Origin: Bacteroidales bacterium
GTDB taxonomy: Bacteria; Bacteroidota; Bacteroidia; Bacteroidales; UBA3824
Direction: 5' to 3'
DNA length: 64,000 bases
Assembly: GCA_017544805.1 (NCBI GenBank)
Contig: JAFYDK010000001.1
Coordinates: 1-64,000 of the forward strand
The position numbers were made by a program, and so were the translations under genes. This document shows, one piece after another, positions 43,168 to 51,576 of the stretch (within the stretch, counting starts at the first letter, position 1; the number at the start of each line of letters is the position of its first letter). Under the pieces are notes generated by a model, which saw nothing but the letters and a program-made list of their open reading frames with translations, ran no database searches and had not been told where the DNA came from.

Positions 43168-46100
43168 ATGAGCTTACTGCAAAACATTTTTAAAACTTTT
43201 TTCGGAGACAAATCCTCCAAAGACATCAAAAAATTGATGCCGATAGTGGGGCAAATTAATTCCGAATATGCAAAATTAAAAAATTTAAGCAACGACGAAT
43301 TAAGAGCATTAACCCAAAAATTAAGGGATGAGCTCAAAGAATCCGTAAAAGCGGAAGAAGAGAATCTCGCCGGCTATAAAAATCAACTTGAAGGCTCGGC
43401 AACATTGTCAGTAAAAGAACAGGAAACACTTTATGACAATATCGAAGCAACAGAAAAGCAAATCAGGAAAATCCTCAGCGAAAAACTCGATGAAATTCTC
43501 CCTCAAGCTTTTGCAATTATAAAAGACACTGCCCGCAGATTCAAGGAAAACGAAGAAATCGAAGTTACGGCAACACCTTTCGATAGAGAACTTGCCACAC
43601 GTTTCGAGAGCATCAGAATTGATAACGACAAAGCATATTACAATCATACATGGAGAGCAGGAGGCAACCTTTTGACATGGAACATGGTTCATTACGACGT
43701 TCAGTTAATCGGCGGTATAGTTCTCCACCAAGGCAAAATCGCGGAAATGGCAACCGGTGAAGGTAAAACTCTCGTTGCAACCCTTCCCGTATTCCTCAAC
43801 GCATTGACAGGCAGAGGCGTACACGTTGTTACAGTAAACGATTATTTGGCAAAACGTGATAGCGAATGGATGGGTATGTTATATCAATTTCACGGTCTTA
43901 GCGTTGATTGTATCGACAAACACCAGCCGAACTCGCCTCAAAGAAGAAAAGCTTATTATTCAGACATAACTTTCGGTACTAACAACGAATTCGGTTTTGA
44001 CTATTTGAGGGACAATATGTGCGCCTCTCCCGAGGAGTTAGTACAAAGAAAACACGTTTTTGCAATCGTAGACGAGGTAGACTCAGTTTTGATTGACGAT
44101 GCCCGTACACCTTTAATTATTAGCGGACCCGTTCCTAAGGCAGGCGACGATATGCAACTCTTTATGAGCCTTAAACCCAAAGTAGAAATGCTTGTTGAAC
44201 ATCAAAAACAATTGGTAAACAAGCTTTTGAACGAGGCTAAAACTCTTATCAAACAAGGCGATAAAGTAAAAGGCGGCGTTAAATTATTAAAAGCGTGGAA
44301 AGGTCTTCCAAAAAACAACGCTTTGATTAAATTTTTGAGCGAGGAAGGCAACAAAGTGCTTTTGAATGCTACCGAAGGCGAATACATGGCCGAAAACAAC
44401 AAACGTATGCCTGAAATTACGGACGAACTTTATTTCGTTATCGAAGAAAAACAAAATTCGGTAGATTTAACGGAAAAAGGTATCGACCTTATCACCGGCA
44501 ACTCTGACGACCCACAGTTTTTCGTCATGCCCGATGTCGGCAGCGAGGTTGCGGAAATCGAACATTCAGGACTTTCGGACGAAGAAAAAATCGCGAAAAA
44601 AGACAAACTTATGTCGGATTATGCGGTTAAATCCGAAAGAATCCACACCATCAATCAGTTGTTGAAGGCTTACACAATGTTTGAAAAAGATCAAGAATAC
44701 GTCGTTATGGACAACAAAGTAAAAATTGTTGACGAACAGACAGGACGTATTATGGAAGGCAGACGTTATTCCGACGGTCTTCATCAAGCAATTGAAGCAA
44801 AAGAAAATGTTAAAGTCGAGGCTGCAACCCAGACTTTTGCAACGATAACGCTTCAAAACTATTTCCGTATGTACGAGAAAATTTCGGGTATGACCGGTAC
44901 GGCGGAAACGGAAGCAGGCGAATTTTGGGACATTTACAAACTTGACGTTTGCGTTATCCCGACCAATTTGCCCGTTATCAGAAAAGACGAAAACGATTTG
45001 GTTTACAAGACCAAACGTGAAAAATACAATGCCGTAATTCAGGAAATTGAAAGAATCCACAAAGAGGGTCGTCCCGTTCTTGTTGGTACGACATCAGTAG
45101 AGGTTTCTGAATTATTAAGCAAGATGTTGTTAATGAGACATTTGGATCATAACGTTTTGAACGCTAAACAGCACGCTCGCGAGGCTGAAATCGTTGCTGC
45201 GGCAGGTCAGAAAGGTGCAATTACGATTGCAACTAACATGGCAGGTCGTGGTACCGACATCAAACTCTCAGACGAGGTAAAAGCCAAAGGCGGACTTGCA
45301 ATCATCGGTACTGAAAGACACGAGTCAAGACGTGTAGACAGACAGTTAAGAGGTCGTGCCGGACGTCAAGGCGACCCGGGTACATCACAGTTTTTCGTTT
45401 CCTTGGAAGATAATTTGATGCGTCTTTTCGGAAGCGAAAGAATTGCCGCTTTGATGGACAGAATGGGCTTGGAAGAAGGCGAAGTAATTCAGCACAGCAT
45501 CGTTACAAAATCTATCGAAAGAGCTCAAAAGAAAGTCGAAGAAAACAACTTCGGTATCCGTAAACGCCTTTTGGAATATGATGACGTAATGAACAAGCAA
45601 CGTGAAGTAATTTACCGTCAGCGCAGAAACGCACTTTTCGGCGAAGGTCTTGATATTGAACTTACAAATATGCTCAACGATGCTTGCGAAAACATTGCAA
45701 ATCATTATCATAACGAAGGCGATTTCGTAGCTTTCGCATTGGAGGTTTCAAAAAGTTTGGGAATCCAAAACCCCGTTTCTGAAGAAGATTTCTTAAAACT
45801 TTCAAACGAGAAAATCGCTGATAAATTGTTTGATACGGCATTCAACAACCTCTCGCAAAAGATGAAAATCATCCGCGAACAGGCTATGCCTACGATTAAA
45901 AACGTTTATGAAAATTACAGCGACCGTTATGAATACATCGTTGTTCCGATTACAGACGGACGCAGAATTTTCCAAATCCGTGTTAATCTTAAAAAAGCAT
46001 ACGAAACAGAATGTCGCGAAATTACCAAAGCGTTTGAAAAAATCATAATGCTTATCACAATCGACGAAAATTGGAAAGAGCATTTAAGAGATTTAGACGA

Positions 46101-46527
46101 TTTGAAACAAGCGGTTCAAGATGCAAGATACGAACAGAAAGACCCGTTGGTAATTTTCAAAATCGAATCTAACGGCTTGTTTGACAAGATGTTGGACAAA
46201 AACAACAAGTCAATAATTTCTACGATTATGCGTGGTCAGATTCCTATTCAAAACCCTGACGAAGTAGCTCAAGCACAAGCTCAAGCATTAGCACAAGCAC
46301 AAGCAAGGGCTATGGCTCTCAAACGCGAACAGGAAAAACTCCGTGCTACTCAAGAAGAAGCACAAAAAATCACTGACGAACCGCAACCTCAACAACGTCA
46401 GCAAGAACGTCCTCAACAGAAAGTTCAGCCTATCGTAAGAGGTGAGAAAAAAGTCGGCAGAAACGATCCTTGTCCCTGCGGCAGCGGTAAAAAATACAAA
46501 AACTGCCACGGCAAAGGTTTAGAATAA
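43168..46527 (+). CDS. secA: Preprotein translocase ATPase SecA
   Basis: 1,119 residues, longer than the about 900 of Escherichia coli but normal for Bacteroidota. It drives unfolded preproteins through SecYEG. Walker A reads [13 protein letters not shown] (about 193-205), and [20 protein letters not shown] holds Walker B. A Lys-rich insertion of about 100 residues (around 335-430) sits in the preprotein-binding domain. Later motifs are [10 protein letters not shown] and [14 protein letters not shown]. The C-terminal linker is Gln/Ala-rich. It ends in a zinc-binding tail ([16 protein letters not shown]) that contacts SecB or lipid. A terminator separates it from xerD. Confidence 0.98.
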   Translation: MSLLQNIFKTFFGDKSSKDIKKLMPIVGQINSEYAKLKNLSNDELRALTQKLRDELKESVKAEEENLAGYKNQLEGSATLSVKEQETLYDNIEATEKQIRKILSEKLDEILPQAFAIIKDTARRFKENEEIEVTATPFDRELATRFESIRIDNDKAYYNHTWRAGGNLLTWNMVHYDVQLIGGIVLHQGKIAEMATGEGKTLVATLPVFLNALTGRGVHVVTVNDYLAKRDSEWMGMLYQFHGLSVDCIDKHQPNSPQRRKAYYSDITFGTNNEFGFDYLRDNMCASPEELVQRKHVFAIVDEVDSVLIDDARTPLIISGPVPKAGDDMQLFMSLKPKVEMLVEHQKQLVNKLLNEAKTLIKQGDKVKGGVKLLKAWKGLPKNNALIKFLSEEGNKVLLNATEGEYMAENNKRMPEITDELYFVIEEKQNSVDLTEKGIDLITGNSDDPQFFVMPDVGSEVAEIEHSGLSDEEKIAKKDKLMSDYAVKSERIHTINQLLKAYTMFEKDQEYVVMDNKVKIVDEQTGRIMEGRRYSDGLHQAIEAKENVKVEAATQTFATITLQNYFRMYEKISGMTGTAETEAGEFWDIYKLDVCVIPTNLPVIRKDENDLVYKTKREKYNAVIQEIERIHKEGRPVLVGTTSVEVSELLSKMLLMRHLDHNVLNAKQHAREAEIVAAAGQKGAITIATNMAGRGTDIKLSDEVKAKGGLAIIGTERHESRRVDRQLRGRAGRQGDPGTSQFFVSLEDNLMRLFGSERIAALMDRMGLEEGEVIQHSIVTKSIERAQKKVEENNFGIRKRLLEYDDVMNKQREVIYRQRRNALFGEGLDIELTNMLNDACENIANHYHNEGDFVAFALEVSKSLGIQNPVSEEDFLKLSNEKIADKLFDTAFNNLSQKMKIIREQAMPTIKNVYENYSDRYEYIVVPITDGRRIFQIRVNLKKAYETECREITKAFEKIIMLITIDENWKEHLRDLDDLKQAVQDARYEQKDPLVIFKIESNGLFDKMLDKNNKSIISTIMRGQIPIQNPDEVAQAQAQALAQAQARAMALKREQEKLRATQEEAQKITDEPQPQQRQQERPQQKVQPIVRGEKKVGRNDPCPCGSGKKYKNCHGKGLE

Positions 46528-46546
46528 AAAAACATTCACCAAAAGA

Positions 46547-46597
46547 AACGTTTACGGATTTGAGAAAAAATGCTTAATCCGTAAACGTTATTTTTTT
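46547..46597 (+). terminator. Terminator of secA
   Basis: AACGTTTACGGATT (46547-46560) pairs perfectly with AATCCGTAAACGTT (46576-46589), and a T7 run follows at 46591-46597. Confidence 0.92.
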
Positions 46598-46602
46598 CAA
46601 AT

Positions 46603-47556
46603 ATGAACACTGAAAATCAAATACATTTAGAAAATTTCATAGAACATTTGACTTTGGAAAGGTCTATGTCTGACAACACAATAGAAGCCTACAAAGACGA
46701 TATAGAAAAACTAATATTTTATTCAGAAAATTTTTTAGGGGACAAAAATTTGGAAACTCTCACCTTGGACGACCTTTCAAATTTTATGGTTTGGATTGGT
46801 CAGCTGAATTTATCACCGAAATCTCAAGCAAGAATTTTAAGCGCAGTAAAACATTTTTATAATCATTTGATAAATTTAGGAAAAATAGAATCAAGCCCGG
46901 CATATTTGCTTTCAAGACCGAAAGTCGGCATGGAACTGCCTACAGTTCTGACTGTTGAAGAAATCAATGCGTTAGAAAAAGCTGTCGATTTATCTTCTTA
47001 CGAAGGCGAAAGAAACAGGGCTATAATCGAAATGCTATTCAGCTGCGGACTCAGGGTTTCTGAATTAATAAACTTAAAAATTCAAGACATAAATTTTGAA
47101 CACCGTTTTGTTAAAATCACGGGAAAAGGCAACAAAACGAGATTTGTTCCGATTAGTTCGATAGCCTTAGAATACATCGGCTATTACAACGAGAAAATGC
47201 GCTGTCATCTGATTATCAACAAAGAAAACAAAGATTACTTATTCTTAAACCGCCGGGCCAGAAAACTTTCAAGGGTTATGATTTTCACAATCATAAAACG
47301 TCTATGCGAAAAAGCAAACATCAACAAACATGTCAGCCCGCACACGCTAAGACATTCATTTGCAACGCATTTGGTAAGAGGCGGCGCAAATTTAAGAGCC
47401 GTTCAAGAGATGTTAGGACACGAATCCATTCAGACCACGGAAATTTATACGCATCTCGATGACGAATATCTAAGAGATACGATTTTGAGTTTTCACCCCA
47501 GAAACAATCCGAAACTTATTTTTCCTGAAAATCATAACGAAATTGAGGATTTATAA
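46603..47556 (+). CDS. xerD: Tyrosine recombinase XerD
   Basis: 317 residues. It resolves chromosome dimers at dif with XerC. The N-terminal SAM-like domain (FIEHLTLERSMSDNTIEAY) precedes the catalytic domain with the full set: Arg in SCGLRVSELINL, Lys in TGKGNKTRFVPI, His-x-x-Arg in HTLRHSFATHL, His in MLGHESIQTT and Tyr in EIYTH. XerD normally ends at LSFHPR; here 16 more residues follow and end in NEIEDL. The stop overlaps the convergent gene by six bases within a palindrome. There is no phage context, so this is the housekeeping recombinase. Confidence 0.94.
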   Translation: MNTENQIHLENFIEHLTLERSMSDNTIEAYKDDIEKLIFYSENFLGDKNLETLTLDDLSNFMVWIGQLNLSPKSQARILSAVKHFYNHLINLGKIESSPAYLLSRPKVGMELPTVLTVEEINALEKAVDLSSYEGERNRAIIEMLFSCGLRVSELINLKIQDINFEHRFVKITGKGNKTRFVPISSIALEYIGYYNEKMRCHLIINKENKDYLFLNRRARKLSRVMIFTIIKRLCEKANINKHVSPHTLRHSFATHLVRGGANLRAVQEMLGHESIQTTEIYTHLDDEYLRDTILSFHPRNNPKLIFPENHNEIEDL

Positions 47557-47571
47557 ATCTTCAATTTCGTT
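47536..47571. terminator. Near-perfect palindrome spanning both stop codons of xerD and the ParA-partner gene
   Basis: Arms 47536-47553 and 47554-47571 are inverted repeats of 18 bases with one mismatch and no loop (centre GATTTATAAATC). Each strand reads AAC GAA ATT GA(G/A) GAT TTA TAA, so both proteins end in NEIEDL. As RNA it would form a hairpin only if the centre opens. Both genes may end transcription here. Confidence 0.75.
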
Positions 47572-48039
47572 GTTTTCGGGATTGTATTTCAAATTGTGCT
47601 GATGAAGCGTTTTGTTAAAAATCTGAATGTCGATTTTTGCATTGCGCCACAAATATAATTCATGCCTTAAATCATGAATCACACTTTTTAAATAGGCAAC
47701 CGTTTGGCTATCGTCTTCTTTTTCGTCCAAAGACGATTCGTTATTTTCTTGTTTTTCCTCCTCTAAATCACTCGAAGGTTTTTCAGCCTCCAAAGACTCC
47801 TCTTTCTCCTCTTTAGGCTTTGAAACTTTTTTTTCTTTAGGCTTTACTTCCTTTTTCTCTTCCTTAACATCAACTTCCTCATTTTCAGCCTCTTGATTAT
47901 TTTCCTCAGGGGCGGAATCAGGAGTTTCAAGGTCAATAGGATTGCCTTTCATCTCGCCTTTACGCGATTTCAAACGTTTCATTCCAAGCGAGTTTTCAAT
48001 CAAACTATCAAGCCCGCCCTTAAAATTTTTTTTTGCCAT
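47551..48039 (-). CDS. Acidic, charged-repeat protein downstream of parA (possible ParA partner)
   Basis: 162 residues with no recognised domain. The N-terminus is MAKKNFKGGLDSLIENSLGMKRLKSRKG. Its KK..F.GGLDSLI resembles the start of ParB proteins (GRGLSALI-like), the segment by which ParB and adaptor proteins touch ParA. Residues 40-110 are Lys/Glu-rich low complexity (KEEKKEVKPKEKKVSKPKEE). A compact C-terminal part (about 112-162, TVAYLKSVIHDLRHELYLWRNAKIDIQIFN) could be helical. No ParB DNA-binding or CTPase motif is present. It begins 17 bases after the parA stop and is surely cotranscribed. It may be the cargo adaptor for that ATPase. Confidence 0.7.
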   Translation of the reverse strand: MAKKNFKGGLDSLIENSLGMKRLKSRKGEMKGNPIDLETPDSAPEENNQEAENEEVDVKEEKKEVKPKEKKVSKPKEEKEESLEAEKPSSDLEEEKQENNESSLDEKEDDSQTVAYLKSVIHDLRHELYLWRNAKIDIQIFNKTLHQHNLKYNPENNEIEDL

Positions 48040-48056
48040 AACACCTTTATTTTATG

Positions 48057-48845
48057 TTAATCCTCCTTAGAGTTTTCTTCTTGCTCATCGTCATCTAAAT
48101 GACGCTCAATGATTTCCTTACAAAGTCTTTTGTAATCCTCAGCACCTTTGCTTTGCGGGTCATAATGGAAAATATCCATTCCCTGACTCGGAGCCTCTGC
48201 CAAAGCGATATTTTCACGAATTTTCGTATCAAAAAGTTTCTCCTGAAAATACGTGTAAATAGTGTCTACAACATCTCTGTGAAGAACTTTACGCTTATCA
48301 AACTGTGTTACAAAAACTCCTGTAATTTCAATTTTCTTGTTAAGCCTTTTCTTAACCTTACCGATGACTTCGATAATCTTTGTCAGACCCTTTATCGCCA
48401 AATAATGCGCCTGAAGCGGAATATAAACTTCGTTAGCGGCAGTCAAAGCGTTAATCGTTAAAAGTCCCAACGAAGGCGGACAATCAATAAAAACATAATC
48501 GTATTTTTTAGCGACATCGTTTATTGCCTCCGCCAAAATATACTCTCTGCCTGCCTCGTTGATTAATTCCATCTCCGCACCCGAAAGGTCAAGCGTAGAG
48601 GGCAAAATTTCCAAATTTTCAAAAACTTCGACCGTTTCTACCTCAGCCTCACCTTTAAGTACTTCATATACAGAAACTTTAGCTTTGTTAATACCAAAAC
48701 TTTGTGTCATATTAGCCTGCGGATCCATATCAATGAGCAGGACTTTATAACCTATCAAAGCCAATCCGGCTCCGATATTTACCACTGATGTCGTTTTGCC
48801 GACACCGCCTTTATGATTGCTGACCGCTATTATTGTTGTGTCCAT
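48057..48845 (-). CDS. ParA/Soj-family ATPase, orphan
   Basis: 262 residues. The deviant Walker A is NHKGGVGKTTSVVNIG (about 10-25) with the signature Lys. Walker A' is LLIDMDPQANMTQSFG, and Walker B is YVFIDCPPSLGLLTINAL. The length matches small ParA proteins (Soj/McdA class) without an N-terminal DNA-binding domain. The C-terminal tail is acidic. ParA ATPases position chromosomes, plasmids or protein cargo by binding DNA without sequence preference. No parB or parS cluster is visible; an acidic small protein follows instead. A TTG/TAnnTTTG promoter lies just upstream. Confidence 0.92.
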   Translation of the reverse strand: MDTTIIAVSNHKGGVGKTTSVVNIGAGLALIGYKVLLIDMDPQANMTQSFGINKAKVSVYEVLKGEAEVETVEVFENLEILPSTLDLSGAEMELINEAGREYILAEAINDVAKKYDYVFIDCPPSLGLLTINALTAANEVYIPLQAHYLAIKGLTKIIEVIGKVKKRLNKKIEITGVFVTQFDKRKVLHRDVVDTIYTYFQEKLFDTKIRENIALAEAPSQGMDIFHYDPQSKGAEDYKRLCKEIIERHLDDDEQEENSKED

Positions 48846-48867
48846 AAAATATATTTTTTTGCGAAAT

Positions 48868-48898
48868 CAAAGATATAATATTTTTTAAGAACTAACAA
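48868..48898 (-). promoter_or_regulatory. Promoter of the parA unit
   Basis: On the minus strand TTG (complement of 48896-48898), 20 bases, TATCTTTG (complement of 48868-48875), 22 bases before the parA ATG. It lies back to back with the receptor promoter. Confidence 0.5.
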
Positions 48899-48974
48899 TT
48901 TTTTTTCAAAAAATAAGCCAAATATTTTTTGGAAGTTTTGAAACGATATTTAGGTAAAAAAAAGAGTGTTTGCA

Positions 48975-49006
48975 TTTGCATATTTTAAAAATTTTTATTT
49001 TCTTTG
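48975..49006 (+). promoter_or_regulatory. Promoter of the TonB-dependent receptor gene
   Basis: TTTG (48975-48978), 20 bases, TTTCTTTG (48999-49006), one base from TAnnTTTG. The ATG at 49039 follows by 32 bases. Confidence 0.4.
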
Positions 49007-49038
49007 ACAAAAATTTACACTAACAAGTAACACGGCAC

Positions 49039-51504
49039 ATGAAAAACTTTTATCTGCTTTTATTACTGACAGTTAGTCCGTTTTTCGTCTTTGCGCAAAA
49101 CGACGATTTTGACGAAATTATCGAGAGAGATATTCTCGGTTACGGCAATATTAACCTTGAAGTAAGAGAAAAGAAACAAGTAATCGGTGCGGCAAGATCT
49201 TCTAAAAGTGCTGAAGAATTGCCTGTTACCGTATATGTTATCACACATGACGACATTATAACCCACGGCTATGTAACTCTATGCGACGTTCTCAAAAACG
49301 TGCCGGGTATCAGAGTTGCACAACCTGCCGGTGCAGAATTAGGCGAAGGTTTTATGCAAAGGGGTATGACGGGCAACACATACTCCAAAATTCTTATAAA
49401 CGGTGTTGATGTAAAACCATCCGGCTCCGTAGGTATGCCTTTGAGTGCAAATCTCCCTATAAGACAAGCAGAAAGGATAGAAATCGTTTACGGTCCCGCC
49501 TCAGCCTCTTACGGTAACGATGCGTGCGGTGGTGTCATAAATATAGTTACAAAATCCCCGGACGAAAAAGGTTTTACAAGTGCCGATATTATGATAGGTT
49601 CAGGCGGTAAACAATATCTGAATTTCAACACGGGTATCAAAATAGGTCACGGAAAACACGTTGCAGCCATATCTTTTTACGGTTCTAATCTCAATGTCAA
49701 TGAAATGAACCTTCCCGATGGTAGCGATGCCGAGGTTTATAACCGCTGGAATTATTTTCTTCAGCACGGACAAGAGATTCAAATTCAAGCAGTTGACGGT
49801 AATGTATACAATATTTCACAAGAAATGATTAGCGAAAGTATGTTCGAGAAATACAACTTTCTTTTCGACGACATGAAATATTACTTCGTTAATTATAAAG
49901 GTGATTTTTTGTATCCTGAAATTTGCAAACGCCCGCAAAAAGCTACTCAATTAGGCGCAGAGGTAAAATACAGGGCATTTAGTTTCTCATACAATTTAAT
50001 GCACAGAATGGATTACACCAACCACGGCGTAAGTCCGTTCACTTATAATTATAGTGATCCTAATTCGCTTTTCGGTGAATACATACATCGTTTTGTAGTC
50101 TCCTCTGACATTCAAGCGGGAATTTTTACATCAAACACTTCGCTCCACTTAATTCATTACAGAATGGACGAAAACTCTTACCGTTCTGTAAACTGGGACA
50201 AAAATAATTTATATTTCTGGGGTGCAAGCGATGATTTGGGACTTGAGGAAAACATGGAGTTCAAAATTTCAGATAAGTTTTCAATCAACGGCGGCGGCTC
50301 GTTTACTTACACCGGCGTTTTACCAAAAACAACCGATAATTCCACGAAATTCGATTTCAAATCGTACAAAATGTTTTCGGAAAAAAGCGATTTTAAGTAT
50401 CCCATTTTAGGTAGTTGGGGTATTTATCCGTTTACTTATTGGCAAGCTGGTGCATATATGCAAGCCGATTACGACTTCAGCCCCGTCAATATTACGGCAG
50501 GTTTAAGATACGATTATAGTTCGCAATGGGGTGCATCACTCAATCCGCGTATCGCATTCCTTTGGAAAGTAACTGACAAATTCAATATCAGAGCCTCGGA
50601 AGGTTTCGCATACAAAAGCCCTGCTGCAAACCAATTATATTATACAGTGTCGGTTGCTATGGAAAATCCTCAGGCTCCTAACGGTTATGTTATTGCATAT
50701 CACCATATTCCCACTGTGGGAAAACTTACGCCGGAACATATCTCCGCTACGGAGGTCGGCTTGAGGTACAATCTCAACAAAACCAATTATCTCGAGCTTG
50801 TAGGCTATACCAATAGGGTAAGAGATCCACTCTTTAGAACGATGTACGCCATGAACGATATATCTAACTATATCGAAAAATACGGAGTTTGGATGACAAC
50901 GGACGAAAATTCGGATTATATCGTTCCGGGATATTTTTCTGTCGGAATCACCGACTTAATGAACGCCAACAATGACAGAAAATACACAAGGGCATATATC
51001 AACGAATCGGATGCTAAATCAAAACTTTATAGTTTGCAATTAATCGGAGTGTTCAAAGACATTATAAAACCGATACATCTTAACATTTCGGGCAGTTATA
51101 CGTATGCAATCGGAGAAGAAACGCTTACAATATACAACAACGGTGAAAAAGAGGTTACAAAAATTAATTACGTCAGAGGCGTGCCGAAATCTTTGGCACA
51201 AATCTCAATTGATTTTGACTTTTGGAAAATATTGCATTTAAGGGCAGACAATATATATTCGTCAAAAGTTTCAAGAAAATATTACGAAGGCATTGATAAT
51301 AAATTTTATTGGGCTCCTTCGTATTATGATTTGGATTTGGTACTTTCAGCGAAATTTACGAAAAAACTTTCCGCTATGATGAAGGTAACTAACGTAACTA
51401 ATGAACTTTACGGCGGAATGGATGCCTTTGAAATGGACGTGGATTTGAATTACAATCCGCAACTACTCAGAACTTTTACATTTGGAATTACGTACGATTT
51501 TTAG
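49039..51504 (+). CDS. TonB-dependent outer membrane receptor
   Basis: 821 residues with a signal peptide (MKNFYLLLLLTVSPFFVFAQ). The plug domain spans about 55-175: AEELPVTVYVITHDDI, DVLKNVPGIRVAQPAG, FMQRGMTGNTYSKILINGVD and IEIVYGPASASYGNDACGGVINIVTK. The remaining 640 residues form a 22-strand barrel of alternating residues that ends in Phe, the outer membrane assembly signal. There is no SusC-type N-terminal domain and no SusD partner nearby, so it resembles a siderophore or cobalamin-class receptor more than a glycan one. The substrate is unknown. Confidence 0.93.
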   Translation: MKNFYLLLLLTVSPFFVFAQNDDFDEIIERDILGYGNINLEVREKKQVIGAARSSKSAEELPVTVYVITHDDIITHGYVTLCDVLKNVPGIRVAQPAGAELGEGFMQRGMTGNTYSKILINGVDVKPSGSVGMPLSANLPIRQAERIEIVYGPASASYGNDACGGVINIVTKSPDEKGFTSADIMIGSGGKQYLNFNTGIKIGHGKHVAAISFYGSNLNVNEMNLPDGSDAEVYNRWNYFLQHGQEIQIQAVDGNVYNISQEMISESMFEKYNFLFDDMKYYFVNYKGDFLYPEICKRPQKATQLGAEVKYRAFSFSYNLMHRMDYTNHGVSPFTYNYSDPNSLFGEYIHRFVVSSDIQAGIFTSNTSLHLIHYRMDENSYRSVNWDKNNLYFWGASDDLGLEENMEFKISDKFSINGGGSFTYTGVLPKTTDNSTKFDFKSYKMFSEKSDFKYPILGSWGIYPFTYWQAGAYMQADYDFSPVNITAGLRYDYSSQWGASLNPRIAFLWKVTDKFNIRASEGFAYKSPAANQLYYTVSVAMENPQAPNGYVIAYHHIPTVGKLTPEHISATEVGLRYNLNKTNYLELVGYTNRVRDPLFRTMYAMNDISNYIEKYGVWMTTDENSDYIVPGYFSVGITDLMNANNDRKYTRAYINESDAKSKLYSLQLIGVFKDIIKPIHLNISGSYTYAIGEETLTIYNNGEKEVTKINYVRGVPKSLAQISIDFDFWKILHLRADNIYSSKVSRKYYEGIDNKFYWAPSYYDLDLVLSAKFTKKLSAMMKVTNVTNELYGGMDAFEMDVDLNYNPQLLRTFTFGITYDF

Positions 51505-51576
51505 AATTTGAGATTATTTTATTAAAAATTGGAACTTAATTTGTAATAACAACAAGAGGAAAAACAATCTGTAAAG

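Noticed and set aside
46603-48845. XerD beside ParA as a sign of a plasmid, integrative element or replication origin
   Set aside because: XerD is of housekeeping type, there is no ParB, replication gene or attachment repeat, and composition matches the flanks.
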